A stretch of DNA of 35,504 bases, taken from the NCBI GenBank assembly GCA_964403525.1, contig CAYOGE010000037.1, forward strand, positions 1 through 35,504, read 5' to 3'. The notes beneath the pieces were generated by a model, which saw nothing but the letters and a program-made list of their open reading frames with translations, was not told where the DNA came from and ran no database searches. The DNA comes from JAJTGZ01 sp964403525 (lineage in GTDB: Bacteria > Planctomycetota > Phycisphaerae > Phycisphaerales > UBA1924). Every line of letters starts with the position of its first letter. The first letter of the stretch is position 1. This document shows, in pieces, positions 16,815 to 25,309 of this stretch. A program made the translations under genes and the position numbers.

Positions 16815-18095
16815 TCAGGGCTTGGGTCTGGCCGTCCGGGCGCGCCGCGCGGCCTGTTCCGCCCGCTCGGCGGCTGTCAGTTCGTAGATGTCCAGCCGGG
16901 CGTCGGTCACCGTGAGCGAGCCCGGCTTGTCGGCCGACCATCCGAATCGCGTCCTGTCGTCGGCCACGATGACGACGCGGAACCCGTCGCTCTCGGCCAC
17001 CTGCGCGTGCGTCGGCTTCGCGGCCAGTCGCTTGAGCATCGCCAGCGTAACGCCCTTGCCCCACGCCTGCGGAACCGGCGCTCCTTCCTCGAGCATCGGC
17101 GCATCAACGCCCACCGCCCCCTGCCCGAGCGGCCGCGGGCTGAGAACGCCCCTGTCCTGCTGGCCGGCGACGGGCCAGTCCCACCGGTCGCCGCCGCTGA
17201 GCAGGCTCACACGCACGAACCTGCGCGAACCGCCCTCGCGCTTCAGTTCACGCGTGTCAACGAGCAGGCCCGCGCAGTCGCCCACCGCGACGCACGACGA
17301 GCCGCCGGTGATGGAGAACGCCCGGTTCTCTTCGATGCCGATGCCGAACGGCTTCTTGCTCGCCTCGAGCGCCGCGACGAGCCGGCCGACCCGCCCACGG
17401 GCAAAGAAGTGCGTGTCGATCATCGGCCCCACGATCCCCAGCCCCTCGCCGATCTGCACACCCTTCTTCGGCGCCGGCTTGGCCGCCGCGGCCGCGGGCG
17501 CGGGTGGGTCGTCCTGCTCGCCATCGTCGGCCTCGCTCCCCGCCAGTGCGCTCTCGCTCCCGCCGCCGGTGAACATCGGGTTGCTCATCACCGCTGCGCC
17601 CGCGCTGCTCCCGGCCACCGGCGTCGCCCAGTGGCTCATTCCGTAGTCGAGCGCCCGCCGCAGGTCGGGCGCCGCCTTGAAGCGCTCCATGATGCGGCTC
17701 TGGTCGCCGCCGGTCATGAAGATCAGGTCCGCGTGCGGGAGCCACTCCACCGCCGTCTTCCGCTCGTCGGCACCCTTGAGCACGTCCGGCAGCAGCAGCG
17801 CGGTCCCCTGCCACCCGAACTTCTCAAGCCGCGCCTGCATCCGCGTGTCGGCCCCCTCGGGCTTTGACGTCGCGTACGCGATGACCACCACCTTGCCGGT
17901 GTCCTTGCGCAGCGTCATCCACTTCATCAAGTCGGCGTTGTCGTCCTTCATCGCGCCGCCGATGGCCAGGCAATGGCCCACCGACATGCCCGTCGCCGGC
18001 TGCGGCGTTCCCCCATCCCCCGCGCACGCGGGCAGGCCCGCGCCGAGCGCCACACCCGCCAGGCACGCCAACAGACGACCGTTTGCTACTGACAT
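16815..18095 (-). CDS. Cyanophycinase-like lipoprotein (peptidase S51)
   Basis: This 426-residue protein starts at an ATG with AAGGAG upstream. Its signal peptide ends in a lipobox (LPAC, Cys24). The S51 core (about 38-330) shows TGGDQ at 128-132, the nucleophile elbow GSSAGA with S164, and DTHFFARGRVGRL at 227-239, all hallmarks of cyanophycinase, which cuts cyanophycin (multi-L-arginyl-poly-aspartate) into beta-Asp-Arg dipeptides. An acidic, alanine/proline-rich insert (185-210) breaks the core. About 90 extra C-terminal residues follow. The lipid anchor places it outside the cytoplasm, like extracellular CphE-type enzymes. It follows the asparaginase-family gene by 41 bp on the same strand. 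Confidence 0.88.
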   Translation of the reverse strand: MSVANGRLLACLAGVALGAGLPACAGDGGTPQPATGMSVGHCLAIGGAMKDDNADLMKWMTLRKDTGKVVVIAYATSKPEGADTRMQARLEKFGWQGTALLLPDVLKGADERKTAVEWLPHADLIFMTGGDQSRIMERFKAAPDLRRALDYGMSHWATPVAGSSAGAAVMSNPMFTGGGSESALAGSEADDGEQDDPPAPAAAAAKPAPKKGVQIGEGLGIVGPMIDTHFFARGRVGRLVAALEASKKPFGIGIEENRAFSITGGSSCVAVGDCAGLLVDTRELKREGGSRRFVRVSLLSGGDRWDWPVAGQQDRGVLSPRPLGQGAVGVDAPMLEEGAPVPQAWGKGVTLAMLKRLAAKPTHAQVAESDGFRVVIVADDRTRFGWSADKPGSLTVTDARLDIYELTAAERAEQAARRARTARPKP

Positions 18096-18136
18096 TCCCT
18101 GCTCCTTGCCGACCGCTCAACACTCCGCCGAGCGCC

Positions 18137-19195
18137 TCACTGTTCCCAGATCCGCACCAGGAAGAGCCCCGACGAATCGGCCGCCGCCCGGTACATCCCC
18201 TCGCTGCTGTAGGGCATCGCGATGTTCCCGCCCGCGTCCACCGCGATCAGGCCGCCGTCGTCCTTGGTCAGCTCGGTGAAGATCATGTAGTCCGCCGCCT
18301 GCTTGACGGTCTCCCCCTTGAGTTCCATCCGAGCCGCAAGCGAACGCGCCACCGTGTGCCGGATGAACTGCTCCCCCGTACCCGTGCAGCTCACCGCCAC
18401 CGTCTTGTTGGCGTAACACCCCGCACCGATGATCGGCGAGTCGCCGATCCGGCCCCACTTCTTGCCCGTCAGCCCCCCCGTGCTCGTCGCCGCGGCGAGG
18501 TTCCCAGCCTTGTCGCGCACCACGCACCCCACGGTGCCGAACCTCATCGGGCTCCACGCGTGCGACGACGCGTCATCGCCCACGGCCAGCGGAACCGACG
18601 GGTCCAGGCCGGCGCCAGACGACTGCGCCCCGAGGTACTCACGCAGCATCTGCTGCCGGCGCGGCGTGATGAAATACTCCGGCGGCATGCGCTGCACGCC
18701 GACGGTGGTGGCGAACTGCTCTGCGCCGTCGCCCGAGAGCAGCACGTGCCGCGTCTTCTGCATCACCAGCCGCGCGAGCGAGACCGGGTTCTTCACCGTT
18801 GTCACCCCCGCCACCGCGCCCGCGCGCAGCGTCGCCCCGTCCATGATCGAGGCGTCCATCTCCGCGTGGCCCTTGTCGGTCAGCGCTGCGCCGCGACCAG
18901 CGTTGAACAGCTCGTTGTCCTCAAACATCCGCACCACCGCCTCAACGATGTCAGTGGCGGGTGCGCCCGCCTCCGCCAGCCGCTTCCCCTCCTCCAGCGC
19001 CGCCCGCAGCGATGCCCGGTAGGCGTCCGCCATCGCCTGCCCCTCACCACGCTCAAGCGTCCCCGCGCCGCCGTGAATGACCACCGCCCACGAGAGTGCC
19101 GTCGAGCCTGATTCGGGGCGGGGTTCGGCCGAGGGTGAAGATGCGCATGCCATAAGAGGTGCCAGCGTCAAAAGACCAATAAGAAGTCGAACCAT
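18137..19195 (-). CDS. Isoaspartyl peptidase/L-asparaginase family lipoprotein (Ntn hydrolase)
   Basis: This 352-residue plant-type asparaginase has the autoprocessing threonine T221 in FGTVGCVVRD, preceded by the start of the fold at VVIHGGAG. It also has the substrate-binding GDSPIIGAG segment (251-259) and TGTGE. Such enzymes self-cleave before the Thr and hydrolyse isoaspartyl dipeptides, including beta-Asp-Arg from cyanophycin. A signal peptide with lipobox LMAC (Cys17) indicates export and lipidation, unusual since many family members are cytoplasmic. It is the first gene of a two-gene operon with the cyanophycinase. The ATG at 19195 is chosen because it begins the signal peptide. The exact substrate is inferred from the neighbour. 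Confidence 0.88.
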   Translation of the reverse strand: MVRLLIGLLTLAPLMACASSPSAEPRPESGSTALSWAVVIHGGAGTLERGEGQAMADAYRASLRAALEEGKRLAEAGAPATDIVEAVVRMFEDNELFNAGRGAALTDKGHAEMDASIMDGATLRAGAVAGVTTVKNPVSLARLVMQKTRHVLLSGDGAEQFATTVGVQRMPPEYFITPRRQQMLREYLGAQSSGAGLDPSVPLAVGDDASSHAWSPMRFGTVGCVVRDKAGNLAAATSTGGLTGKKWGRIGDSPIIGAGCYANKTVAVSCTGTGEQFIRHTVARSLAARMELKGETVKQAADYMIFTELTKDDGGLIAVDAGGNIAMPYSSEGMYRAAADSSGLFLVRIWEQ

Positions 19196-19356
19196 GCCGA
19201 CAGTGTACCGAACAGTCGCGCTCCTTGCACCGGCAAGCCGCCGGAAGGCCTCAGCCACCCGATTGTGCCACCGCTTTGCTTGCACCGTCCGTTGGCTGAT
19301 GTAAGCTGCCATGTCGTCGGCACTCCGCCGAGCCGTCCGCAAGCGAGAGGAACCCC

Positions 19357-20631
19357 ATGTCGGAAGTCGACCGTCGTTACCTGATCGGTGCCGGCATCGC
19401 CGGGGCCGCGCTCGTCGCCAAGCTCGCCCACGCCGGGCCGCTCAACCCGCCCGCGGGCCCTGTCGCCACCACCGGCAAGACGCTCGACAACGTCGAGCCG
19501 CGCACCGCCGTCAGCTCATCGACGTGCCCCGGCGACCAGACGTGCCTGTTCCATATCACCGCGCCCGGCTCTTATTACCTCACCGCGGGTGTGGCCGCGG
19601 CGGGAACGACCATCGTTCGAGTCTCCGCCTCCGGCGTCACCCTCGACTGCCGCGGCTTCACCCTCAACGGCGCGGGCAACGCCGTCTCGCCCCCCAGCCC
19701 CGCGTGCATCGCCGTCGACGACGGCCTCCACGCGGTCGACGTCTTCGACGCCGTCTGCCGAGACGCGGTCCACGGCGTGCAGTGCGGTGGGGCGTGCGTC
19801 TCCGTCAGCGACGTCGACTGCTCCGGGTGCACAACCGGCATCGAAGTCGGGCCCGGCTCGAGCGTTGACGATTGCCGCGCAACCACGTGCGTCCAGGCCT
19901 TCGCCTGCACCGCCGGCCCTGACGCGGCGGCCGTCGGCGGCGGAACAACCTTCACCGAGTGCATCGCCCGCGCCTGCGGGACCGGCTTCGCCTGCGCCGA
20001 CGGCACCTGCATCGACGACTGCGTCGCCTGCGAGTGCGACGCCGGCGTCGCCTGCGGCGACCGCTGCTTCATCACCAACACCTGCGTCATCCGCGCCTCC
20101 AGCGCCAGCTCAACCGGCGCCGGCGCGCCGGGCATCAGCGTCGGCGCCGCCTCCGAGTGCGACAGCTGCTGCGTGATCGGCGCAACCGGGCCCGGCATCG
20201 TCTGCGGCGTCAGCAGCAGCATCGACTGCTGCGTCTGCTGCCGCTGCGGTTCCGTCGGCGCCGACTGCGCTGACAAGTGCGACGTCTCCGACTGCACCTT
20301 CAACGACAACGCCGTCGGCGGCGTCTCCGTAGCCGGCAGTTGCCGCGTCTTCGACTGCTGCTGCGACGGCAACGGCAACACGCCCGGTTTGCCGCCGGGC
20401 TACGCCATCGCGTGCGAGTCGGGCTGCAGCATCGAGGACAACACCTGCCGCAACTCGCCCGTCGCGTGCAGGGTCGGCGGCACCGGCAGCCTGGTCATCA
20501 GCAACATGCTCCGCGGCTGCCCCTCACCGGTCGTGATGACCAACCCCAACGAGAACAGCATCGGCGCGATCGTCAACGCGATGAACAACCCGGCGTTCCA
20601 GTCGAACAACCACGCCGGCAACATGGTCTAG
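19357..20631 (+). CDS. Cysteine-rich Tat-exported beta-helix-type protein
   Basis: The 424-residue product has an N-terminal twin-arginine-type signal (DRRYLIG plus hydrophobic core, ending near AHA-GP at 26) after a GAGAGGA ribosome binding site. A segment beginning GPLNPPAGPV and containing KTLDNVEPRTAV recurs, as I recall, in planctomycete secreted parallel beta-helix proteins. The body is made of short turns of the type VTLDCRGFTLNGAG, consistent with a right-handed beta-helix. It contains 43 cysteines (10%), many as C-C or C-x-C, and only three lysines. Tat export of a prefolded, disulfide- or metal-rich protein is plausible. Function is unknown. It ends 14 bp from the convergent SRPBCC gene. 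Confidence 0.8.
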   Translation: MSEVDRRYLIGAGIAGAALVAKLAHAGPLNPPAGPVATTGKTLDNVEPRTAVSSSTCPGDQTCLFHITAPGSYYLTAGVAAAGTTIVRVSASGVTLDCRGFTLNGAGNAVSPPSPACIAVDDGLHAVDVFDAVCRDAVHGVQCGGACVSVSDVDCSGCTTGIEVGPGSSVDDCRATTCVQAFACTAGPDAAAVGGGTTFTECIARACGTGFACADGTCIDDCVACECDAGVACGDRCFITNTCVIRASSASSTGAGAPGISVGAASECDSCCVIGATGPGIVCGVSSSIDCCVCCRCGSVGADCADKCDVSDCTFNDNAVGGVSVAGSCRVFDCCCDGNGNTPGLPPGYAIACESGCSIEDNTCRNSPVACRVGGTGSLVISNMLRGCPSPVVMTNPNENSIGAIVNAMNNPAFQSNNHAGNMV

Positions 20632-20645
20632 CTCCACCCCGCCGC

Positions 20646-21131
20646 TCAGCCCCCGCCGCTCGACGGTCCACCCTCGATCAACCGGCGAGTCGCTTCCGCG
20701 CGGAACGCAAAGATCTCCTCCAGCCGCGGCCGCACAAACACCCGGTGCACCAGCGGCTCCAGCACCCACCCCGCGTGCGCATAACGCACCGCATCGCTCA
20801 CGCGCGTCCGCGAGGGGTCGCCGGGCACGGGTTCAAACGTGTGCTCGTGCACCCACAACGAATAGGGCCCCTTGATCTGCTCATCCACAAACCGCACCCC
20901 CGGCTCCCACACGCTGATCCGCGTCCGCCACCCAAACCGCACCCCGTGCAGCCGCAGTGAATAGTCGATCAGCGCCCCCGGCTTCATCTCGATCGGCCCC
21001 GGCGTCTCGACGTGGAACTTCAGGAAAGGGGGCGTGATCGCCTCGAGGTTCCCCGCGTCCGCGAAGAACGCAAAGACCCGCTCGAGCGGCGCGCGCAGCG
21101 TCTGCTCGGTTGTCAGCAGGTGTTCACGCAT
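20646..21131 (-). CDS. SRPBCC-family (START/polyketide cyclase-like) protein
   Basis: This 161-residue protein has the typical opening (EQTLRAPLERVFAFFADAGNLEAITPPFLKF) and strand pattern of SRPBCC ligand-binding proteins, with the FVDEQIKGPYSLWVHEHTFEP segment and the final long helix. Members bind hydrophobic ligands in a deep cavity. A TIGR01777 epimerase is encoded about 1 kb away; in many bacteria these two families are neighbours or fused, so a joint role is possible. The start at 21131 gives the conserved N-terminus; a longer upstream frame lacks family similarity. Confidence 0.85.
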   Translation of the reverse strand: MREHLLTTEQTLRAPLERVFAFFADAGNLEAITPPFLKFHVETPGPIEMKPGALIDYSLRLHGVRFGWRTRISVWEPGVRFVDEQIKGPYSLWVHEHTFEPVPGDPSRTRVSDAVRYAHAGWVLEPLVHRVFVRPRLEEIFAFRAEATRRLIEGGPSSGGG

Positions 21132-21294
21132 CGGGACAGATGTGGCTCGGGTGCTGGGCTGGCATCGGGCATCGCTTCGGACCGGCGGATGGGTGGTTTT
21201 GAAAACAGTCCATGTCGGCGGACGATCGGTCGGAGCGCATCCCCTTGTACGCTGTCTGCCACGACTCCTCCCGCCGCCCCCTAAGGGACCGCCA

Positions 21295-22149
21295 ATGCCC
21301 GCCGAAATCCATCGCCGCGACCTGCTTGTGGCCACCGCGCCAGCCGCCGGGCTGGCCCTGCTGGGGCTGGCATCCGTCGGCCGGGCACAGCCGGCTCAAC
21401 CATCAGCCAGCGTGCCGCCCGACGCAGCGGCAAAGCTCCCAGAACGCTCCGGCGCGTGGCCGGGGTTCCCGCGGCAGAACCCGGCCATGGTGCGAGAGGT
21501 CGTGGGCGCGGCCCACCGCGACGAAGCCCGCGTCCGCCAGTTGATCGATGCGCACCCAGCCCTGGTAAACGCAGCGTGGGACTGGGGCTTCGGTGACTGG
21601 GAAACGCCGCTGGGTGCCGCAGCCCACACCGGCAGACGCTCAATCGCCGAGCTGCTCATCTCGCGCGGTGCGCGCGTGGACATCTTCGCGGCGGCCATGC
21701 TCGGATGGTCGGACGTGGTGATGGGATTCACCACTGCGTCACCGGGTGTGCAGCGAACGCTCGGCCCCCACGGGCTGACGCTGCTGCACCACGCCCGCGC
21801 GGGAAACGAAAACGCGGCGAGCGTCGCGAAGCACCTTGAAGCCCTCGGTGATGCCGACACCGGACCGGCCGTGAAGCCGCTGGATGAGTCGGCTCGCCGG
21901 CAGTACGAAGGCACGTTCATCTACGGCGCGGCGGCAACGGAGACCTTCTCAGTGCGGAGCGGCAGGCAGGGGTTGGAGTTTGTGTCCGGAGATGAAGCGG
22001 CGCGGCGGCTGCACATGGTCGATGAAGGCGAGTTCTTCCCCGCGGGGGTGCCGACCGTGCGCATGCGGATCTCAGTCCGCGGCGCTGTCGCGCAGCGGGC
22101 GGTGATCACCGACCACGACCTGGTCGTCACCGGGGTCCGCACCGGCTGA
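21295..22149 (+). CDS. Tat-exported ankyrin-repeat-like protein
   Basis: This 284-residue protein begins with a Tat-type signal (HRRDLLVATAPAAGLALLGLASVGRA). The middle (about 65-180) has ankyrin-type units (VRQLIDAHPALVNAAWDWG, ETPLGAAAHTGRRSIAELLISRGARVDIFAAAMLG, GLTLLHHARAGNENAASVAKHLEALG). The C-terminal 100 residues (after 190) look beta-rich with a YEGTFIYGAAATETFSVRSG motif, resembling the small beta domain attached to some secreted hydrolases. Ankyrin units in an exported protein suggest protein-protein contact in the periplasm; partners are unknown. It is divergent from the SRPBCC gene and 27 bp before the epimerase gene. Confidence 0.78.
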   Translation: MPAEIHRRDLLVATAPAAGLALLGLASVGRAQPAQPSASVPPDAAAKLPERSGAWPGFPRQNPAMVREVVGAAHRDEARVRQLIDAHPALVNAAWDWGFGDWETPLGAAAHTGRRSIAELLISRGARVDIFAAAMLGWSDVVMGFTTASPGVQRTLGPHGLTLLHHARAGNENAASVAKHLEALGDADTGPAVKPLDESARRQYEGTFIYGAAATETFSVRSGRQGLEFVSGDEAARRLHMVDEGEFFPAGVPTVRMRISVRGAVAQRAVITDHDLVVTGVRTG

Positions 22150-22176
22150 TGCCCGGTCGGGCGGGTACGCTCGGGC

Positions 22177-23127
22177 ATGAACGCACCCGGCGCGGGGAGT
22201 GGGGGGCACATCGTCATCGCCGGGGGGAGCGGGTTTCTCGGCTTGAGCCTGGCCGCACACCTGGCGGGCCTTGGCAAAGGCGTTGTGATCCTCTCGCGAT
22301 CCACGCCCGCGCAAGGGCCCTGGCGGCACGCGCACTGGGATGCGCGATCGATCGGCCCATGGGTGTCGGCGATCGAGGGCGCAGCAGCGCTGGTGAACCT
22401 TGTGGGGCGGACGGTCGACTGCGTCAAGACGCCCGACCACTGCGACGAGATCCTGCGCTCGCGGGTTGAGGCGACGCGCGTCCTCGGGGAAGCGTGCCGC
22501 GCGGCCGCCACGCCCCCTCCGGTGTGGGTGCAGATGTCCACTGCGCACATCTACGGCGACCCGCCCACGACCGTCTGTGATGAAGATTCGCCGTTCGGCT
22601 ACGGCCTCGCCCCGACGGTCGGGCGCGCGTGGGAAGAGGCCTTCACCGCCGCCCTGCTCCCCGCGCAGCGGGGCGTCGTGCTCCGCACCAGCTTCGTGAT
22701 CGGCCGGCCCAACGCCGCCGGCGGCGGTGCGCTCGCAACGCTCGCGCGCCTCGCAAGGTTCGGCCTCGGCGGAACGGTCGGTCACGGCAGGCAGGGGATG
22801 AGCTGGATCCACGCCCTCGACATGAACCGGCTCTTCGAGCGGGCGATCAACGACCCGTCGATGCGCGGCCCCTACATCGCCACCGCGCCCACGCCCGTCT
22901 CAAACCGCGAGTTCATGCGCGCGCTCCGCGCCGCGTTGAGAATGCCCATCGGTCTCCCCGCCCCCGCGTTCCTCGTCCGAATCGGCGCCCCGCTGCTGAT
23001 GCGCACCGACCCGGAGCTCGCGCTCTACGGGCGGTACCTTGTCTCACGCCGCCTCGCGCAGGAAGGGTTCGAGTTCCGCTTCCCGCGCCTTGAGCAGGCG
23101 CTCGCCGACCTCTGCACACGCCGCTGA
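22177..23127 (+). CDS. TIGR01777-family NAD(P)-dependent epimerase/oxidoreductase
   Basis: This 316-residue SDR-type protein has a Rossmann dinucleotide motif GGSGFLG at 16-22, the family's LVNLVGRTVDC segment, the STAHIYGD active-site region, and the C-terminal DUF1731-like part (MPIGLPAPAFLVRIGAPLLM ... LVSRRLAQEGFEFRFP). E. coli YfcH and human SDR39U1 belong here; substrates are unknown. It may be co-transcribed with the ankyrin-like gene just upstream. Expected to be cytoplasmic. Confidence 0.9.
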   Translation: MNAPGAGSGGHIVIAGGSGFLGLSLAAHLAGLGKGVVILSRSTPAQGPWRHAHWDARSIGPWVSAIEGAAALVNLVGRTVDCVKTPDHCDEILRSRVEATRVLGEACRAAATPPPVWVQMSTAHIYGDPPTTVCDEDSPFGYGLAPTVGRAWEEAFTAALLPAQRGVVLRTSFVIGRPNAAGGGALATLARLARFGLGGTVGHGRQGMSWIHALDMNRLFERAINDPSMRGPYIATAPTPVSNREFMRALRAALRMPIGLPAPAFLVRIGAPLLMRTDPELALYGRYLVSRRLAQEGFEFRFPRLEQALADLCTRR

Positions 23128-23146
23128 CTGCCTCAGCACCGCGCCG

Positions 23147-23962
23147 TCAAACCCCTGAGCCGCCGCGTGCATCCCACACGTACACGCGCCAGGCGATCAC
23201 CCGCTCAAACCCGCACCGCTCCAGGTTCGCCAGTGAAACCGGCACGGCCGTGTTCGTCTCGCTCAGGCACCACCGCGCCCCGCACTCGGCCGCCCGCGTG
23301 ACCCGCGCGCGGATCAGCGCCTTCTGCGCACCTCGGTTGCGGTGCGCCGGGTCGGTCCCCGCCGCTCCCAGATAGGCCCACGCCCCGCGCACAAACAGCA
23401 GCGCCATCGCCACCGCGGCGGCGCCGTCAAACGCCGCCAGGATCTGCGCCTCCGGCACCGACACGATCCGCCGCATCGCCGCCACGCCGTCAGCGCTGTA
23501 CCAGTGCTCAACGTGCGCCAACACACGCTCCAGTTCCTCGCCCGCGATAACCCGCGCCGACAGCGGCCCCGCCGGCTGCTCAAGCCGGGCCGCCCCCCGC
23601 GCAAGCGCGAAATAATCAACGTGCGGCCAGCGCGTCGCCCCCGCATCCGCCAGCGCACGCTCTGTCCCCCCGTCGCAAGACCACGGCGCGATCCAGAAGA
23701 ACGTCCGATCGCCGCCGAGCTCCCTCGTCGTTTCAAGCGCCGCGGCAACGTCGCCCGCCGTCACCGCCCGCCCCGGCGCGTGCCAGAAAACCCGATTCCC
23801 AGGCGACGATGGAAACTCCCCGCACGCGTGCGCCGGACGCACGCTCACCCACCCGTGCGGTTCCACCTCCCGAACCTCCACCCCGTCGCGGCACGGCGCA
23901 AACGCCCTCCGCACCCAGTCCACCTCCGCGGCCGCGGCGCGCAGGTCCAGCGTCACGCGCAC
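23147..23962 (-). CDS. GNAT-family N-acetyltransferase
   Basis: This 271-residue protein has an N-terminal half of unclear type and a C-terminal GNAT domain. Motif A (AYLGAAGTDPAHRNRGAQKALIRARV, about 195-220) contains the acetyl-CoA-binding RNRGAQ turn, and the end (NTAVPVSLANLERCGFERV) matches the usual motif B. The start is a GTG inside the end of purT (10-bp overlap; another GTG lies two codons later), so it is translated with purT. The substrate is unknown. Confidence 0.82.
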   Translation of the reverse strand: MRVTLDLRAAAAEVDWVRRAFAPCRDGVEVREVEPHGWVSVRPAHACGEFPSSPGNRVFWHAPGRAVTAGDVAAALETTRELGGDRTFFWIAPWSCDGGTERALADAGATRWPHVDYFALARGAARLEQPAGPLSARVIAGEELERVLAHVEHWYSADGVAAMRRIVSVPEAQILAAFDGAAAVAMALLFVRGAWAYLGAAGTDPAHRNRGAQKALIRARVTRAAECGARWCLSETNTAVPVSLANLERCGFERVIAWRVYVWDARGGSGV

Positions 23963-25200
23963 GGCTCCACCCGCACCAGCCCCGCCGCCTTCGCCGCGAG
24001 CTTCCGAGCCTTCTTCGCCGAAGCCGCCGTCGCAAGGGCCACGCCCATCCGACGGTACCTCCGCGTGCTCGGTTTGCCGAACACGCGCACCTGCACATCC
24101 TTCAGCGCCAGCGCCTCGCCGATCCCCGTGTACGCCGGTTCACCCCGCCCCTCCGCGCCCGCAAGGATCACCGCGCTCGCCGCGCCGCCGTCTGCATAGT
24201 TGATCTTCGCGATCGGCAGCCCCAGCACCGCACGCACGTGCAGGTCAAACTCGCTCAGGTCCTGGCTGATCATCGTTACCATCCCCGTGTCGTGCGGGCG
24301 TGGCGAGAGCTCGCTGAAGATCACTTCCTTCCCCCGCACAAAGAACTCCACCCCAAACAGCCCCGCGCCGTTCTCACCGGCGATCTCGCGCGTCACCGCC
24401 GCGGCCATCTTCTGGGCCTTCTTCACCAGCCCCGGCTTCATGGCGCACGGCATCCAAGACTCCATGTAGTCGCCACGCTCCTGCCGGTGCCCGATCGGCC
24501 GCACAAAGAGCGTGCGGTCCTTCTCCTTCAACCGCTTCCCGCCCACCACCGGCCGCTGCCTCACCGTCAGCAGCGTGATCTCGTAGTCAAAGTCAACAAA
24601 CTCCTCCACGATCACGCGCTTGGTGTCGCCGCGCATGTTCTCCACCGCGTACGCCCACGCCGCGTCGATCTCCGACTCCTTCCGCACCACCGACTGCCCC
24701 TTCCCGCTGCTGGACATCACCGGCTTCACCACGCACGGCACGCCCGTCCCCTTCTTTCCCAGCACGCGCTCGCGCAGCTCCGCCGCCGATTCGGCGTACC
24801 CGTGCCGCGCCGTCGGCAAGCGCAGTTCCTCAGCCGCAAGCCGCCGGATCGCGTCGCGGTTCATCGTCAGGTCCGCCGCCCGGGCCGAAGGCACCACGCT
24901 CACACCCTCCCGCTCCACCTTCACCAGCCGCTCGGTCCGGATCGCCTCCACCTCCGGCACCACATAGAACGCCCGCCCTTCCCCCTTCGCCGCAGCCGCG
25001 TGCTTGCGGATCACCCGCTCAAGCGCACCCCCGTCGAGCATGTTCAGCACCTCGAACCCGTCGGCCACCTGCATCGCCGGCGCGCCGGCGTACGCGTCGC
25101 ACGCCACCGCGCGGCACCCCAGCCGCTTGGCCGAGATCACAACCTCCTTGCCAAGCTCACCCGACCCAAGCAGCAGCAGCAACGGCATCTTCTGGTTCAT
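23953..25200 (-). CDS. purT: Formate-dependent phosphoribosylglycinamide formyltransferase
   Basis: PurT uses formate and ATP to formylate glycinamide ribonucleotide, the third step of purine synthesis, without folate. The 415 residues (E. coli: 392) show the N-terminal LLGSGELGKEVVISAKRLG nucleotide-type fold, the ATP-grasp lid VVKPVMSSSGKGQSVV, and the metal-binding GVEFFV ... FSELSPRPHDTGMVTM segment. A basic C-terminal extension follows. The start at 25200 matches the E. coli protein's length before GSGELG. It is followed by an overlapping acetyltransferase gene. No purine riboswitch or PurR-type site is seen upstream. Confidence 0.96.
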   Translation of the reverse strand: MNQKMPLLLLLGSGELGKEVVISAKRLGCRAVACDAYAGAPAMQVADGFEVLNMLDGGALERVIRKHAAAAKGEGRAFYVVPEVEAIRTERLVKVEREGVSVVPSARAADLTMNRDAIRRLAAEELRLPTARHGYAESAAELRERVLGKKGTGVPCVVKPVMSSSGKGQSVVRKESEIDAAWAYAVENMRGDTKRVIVEEFVDFDYEITLLTVRQRPVVGGKRLKEKDRTLFVRPIGHRQERGDYMESWMPCAMKPGLVKKAQKMAAAVTREIAGENGAGLFGVEFFVRGKEVIFSELSPRPHDTGMVTMISQDLSEFDLHVRAVLGLPIAKINYADGGAASAVILAGAEGRGEPAYTGIGEALALKDVQVRVFGKPSTRRYRRMGVALATAASAKKARKLAAKAAGLVRVEPCA

Positions 25201-25309
25201 GAGGGCAAGGTTACCGGCGCTGGCCCGCGGCTCGCCCGTTCCCCCCGGAATTCCCTCAAAAGTTCACATGCCGCAGGTATGCTCTTGGCAGGCAAGCAAG
25301 GAGCAAACC

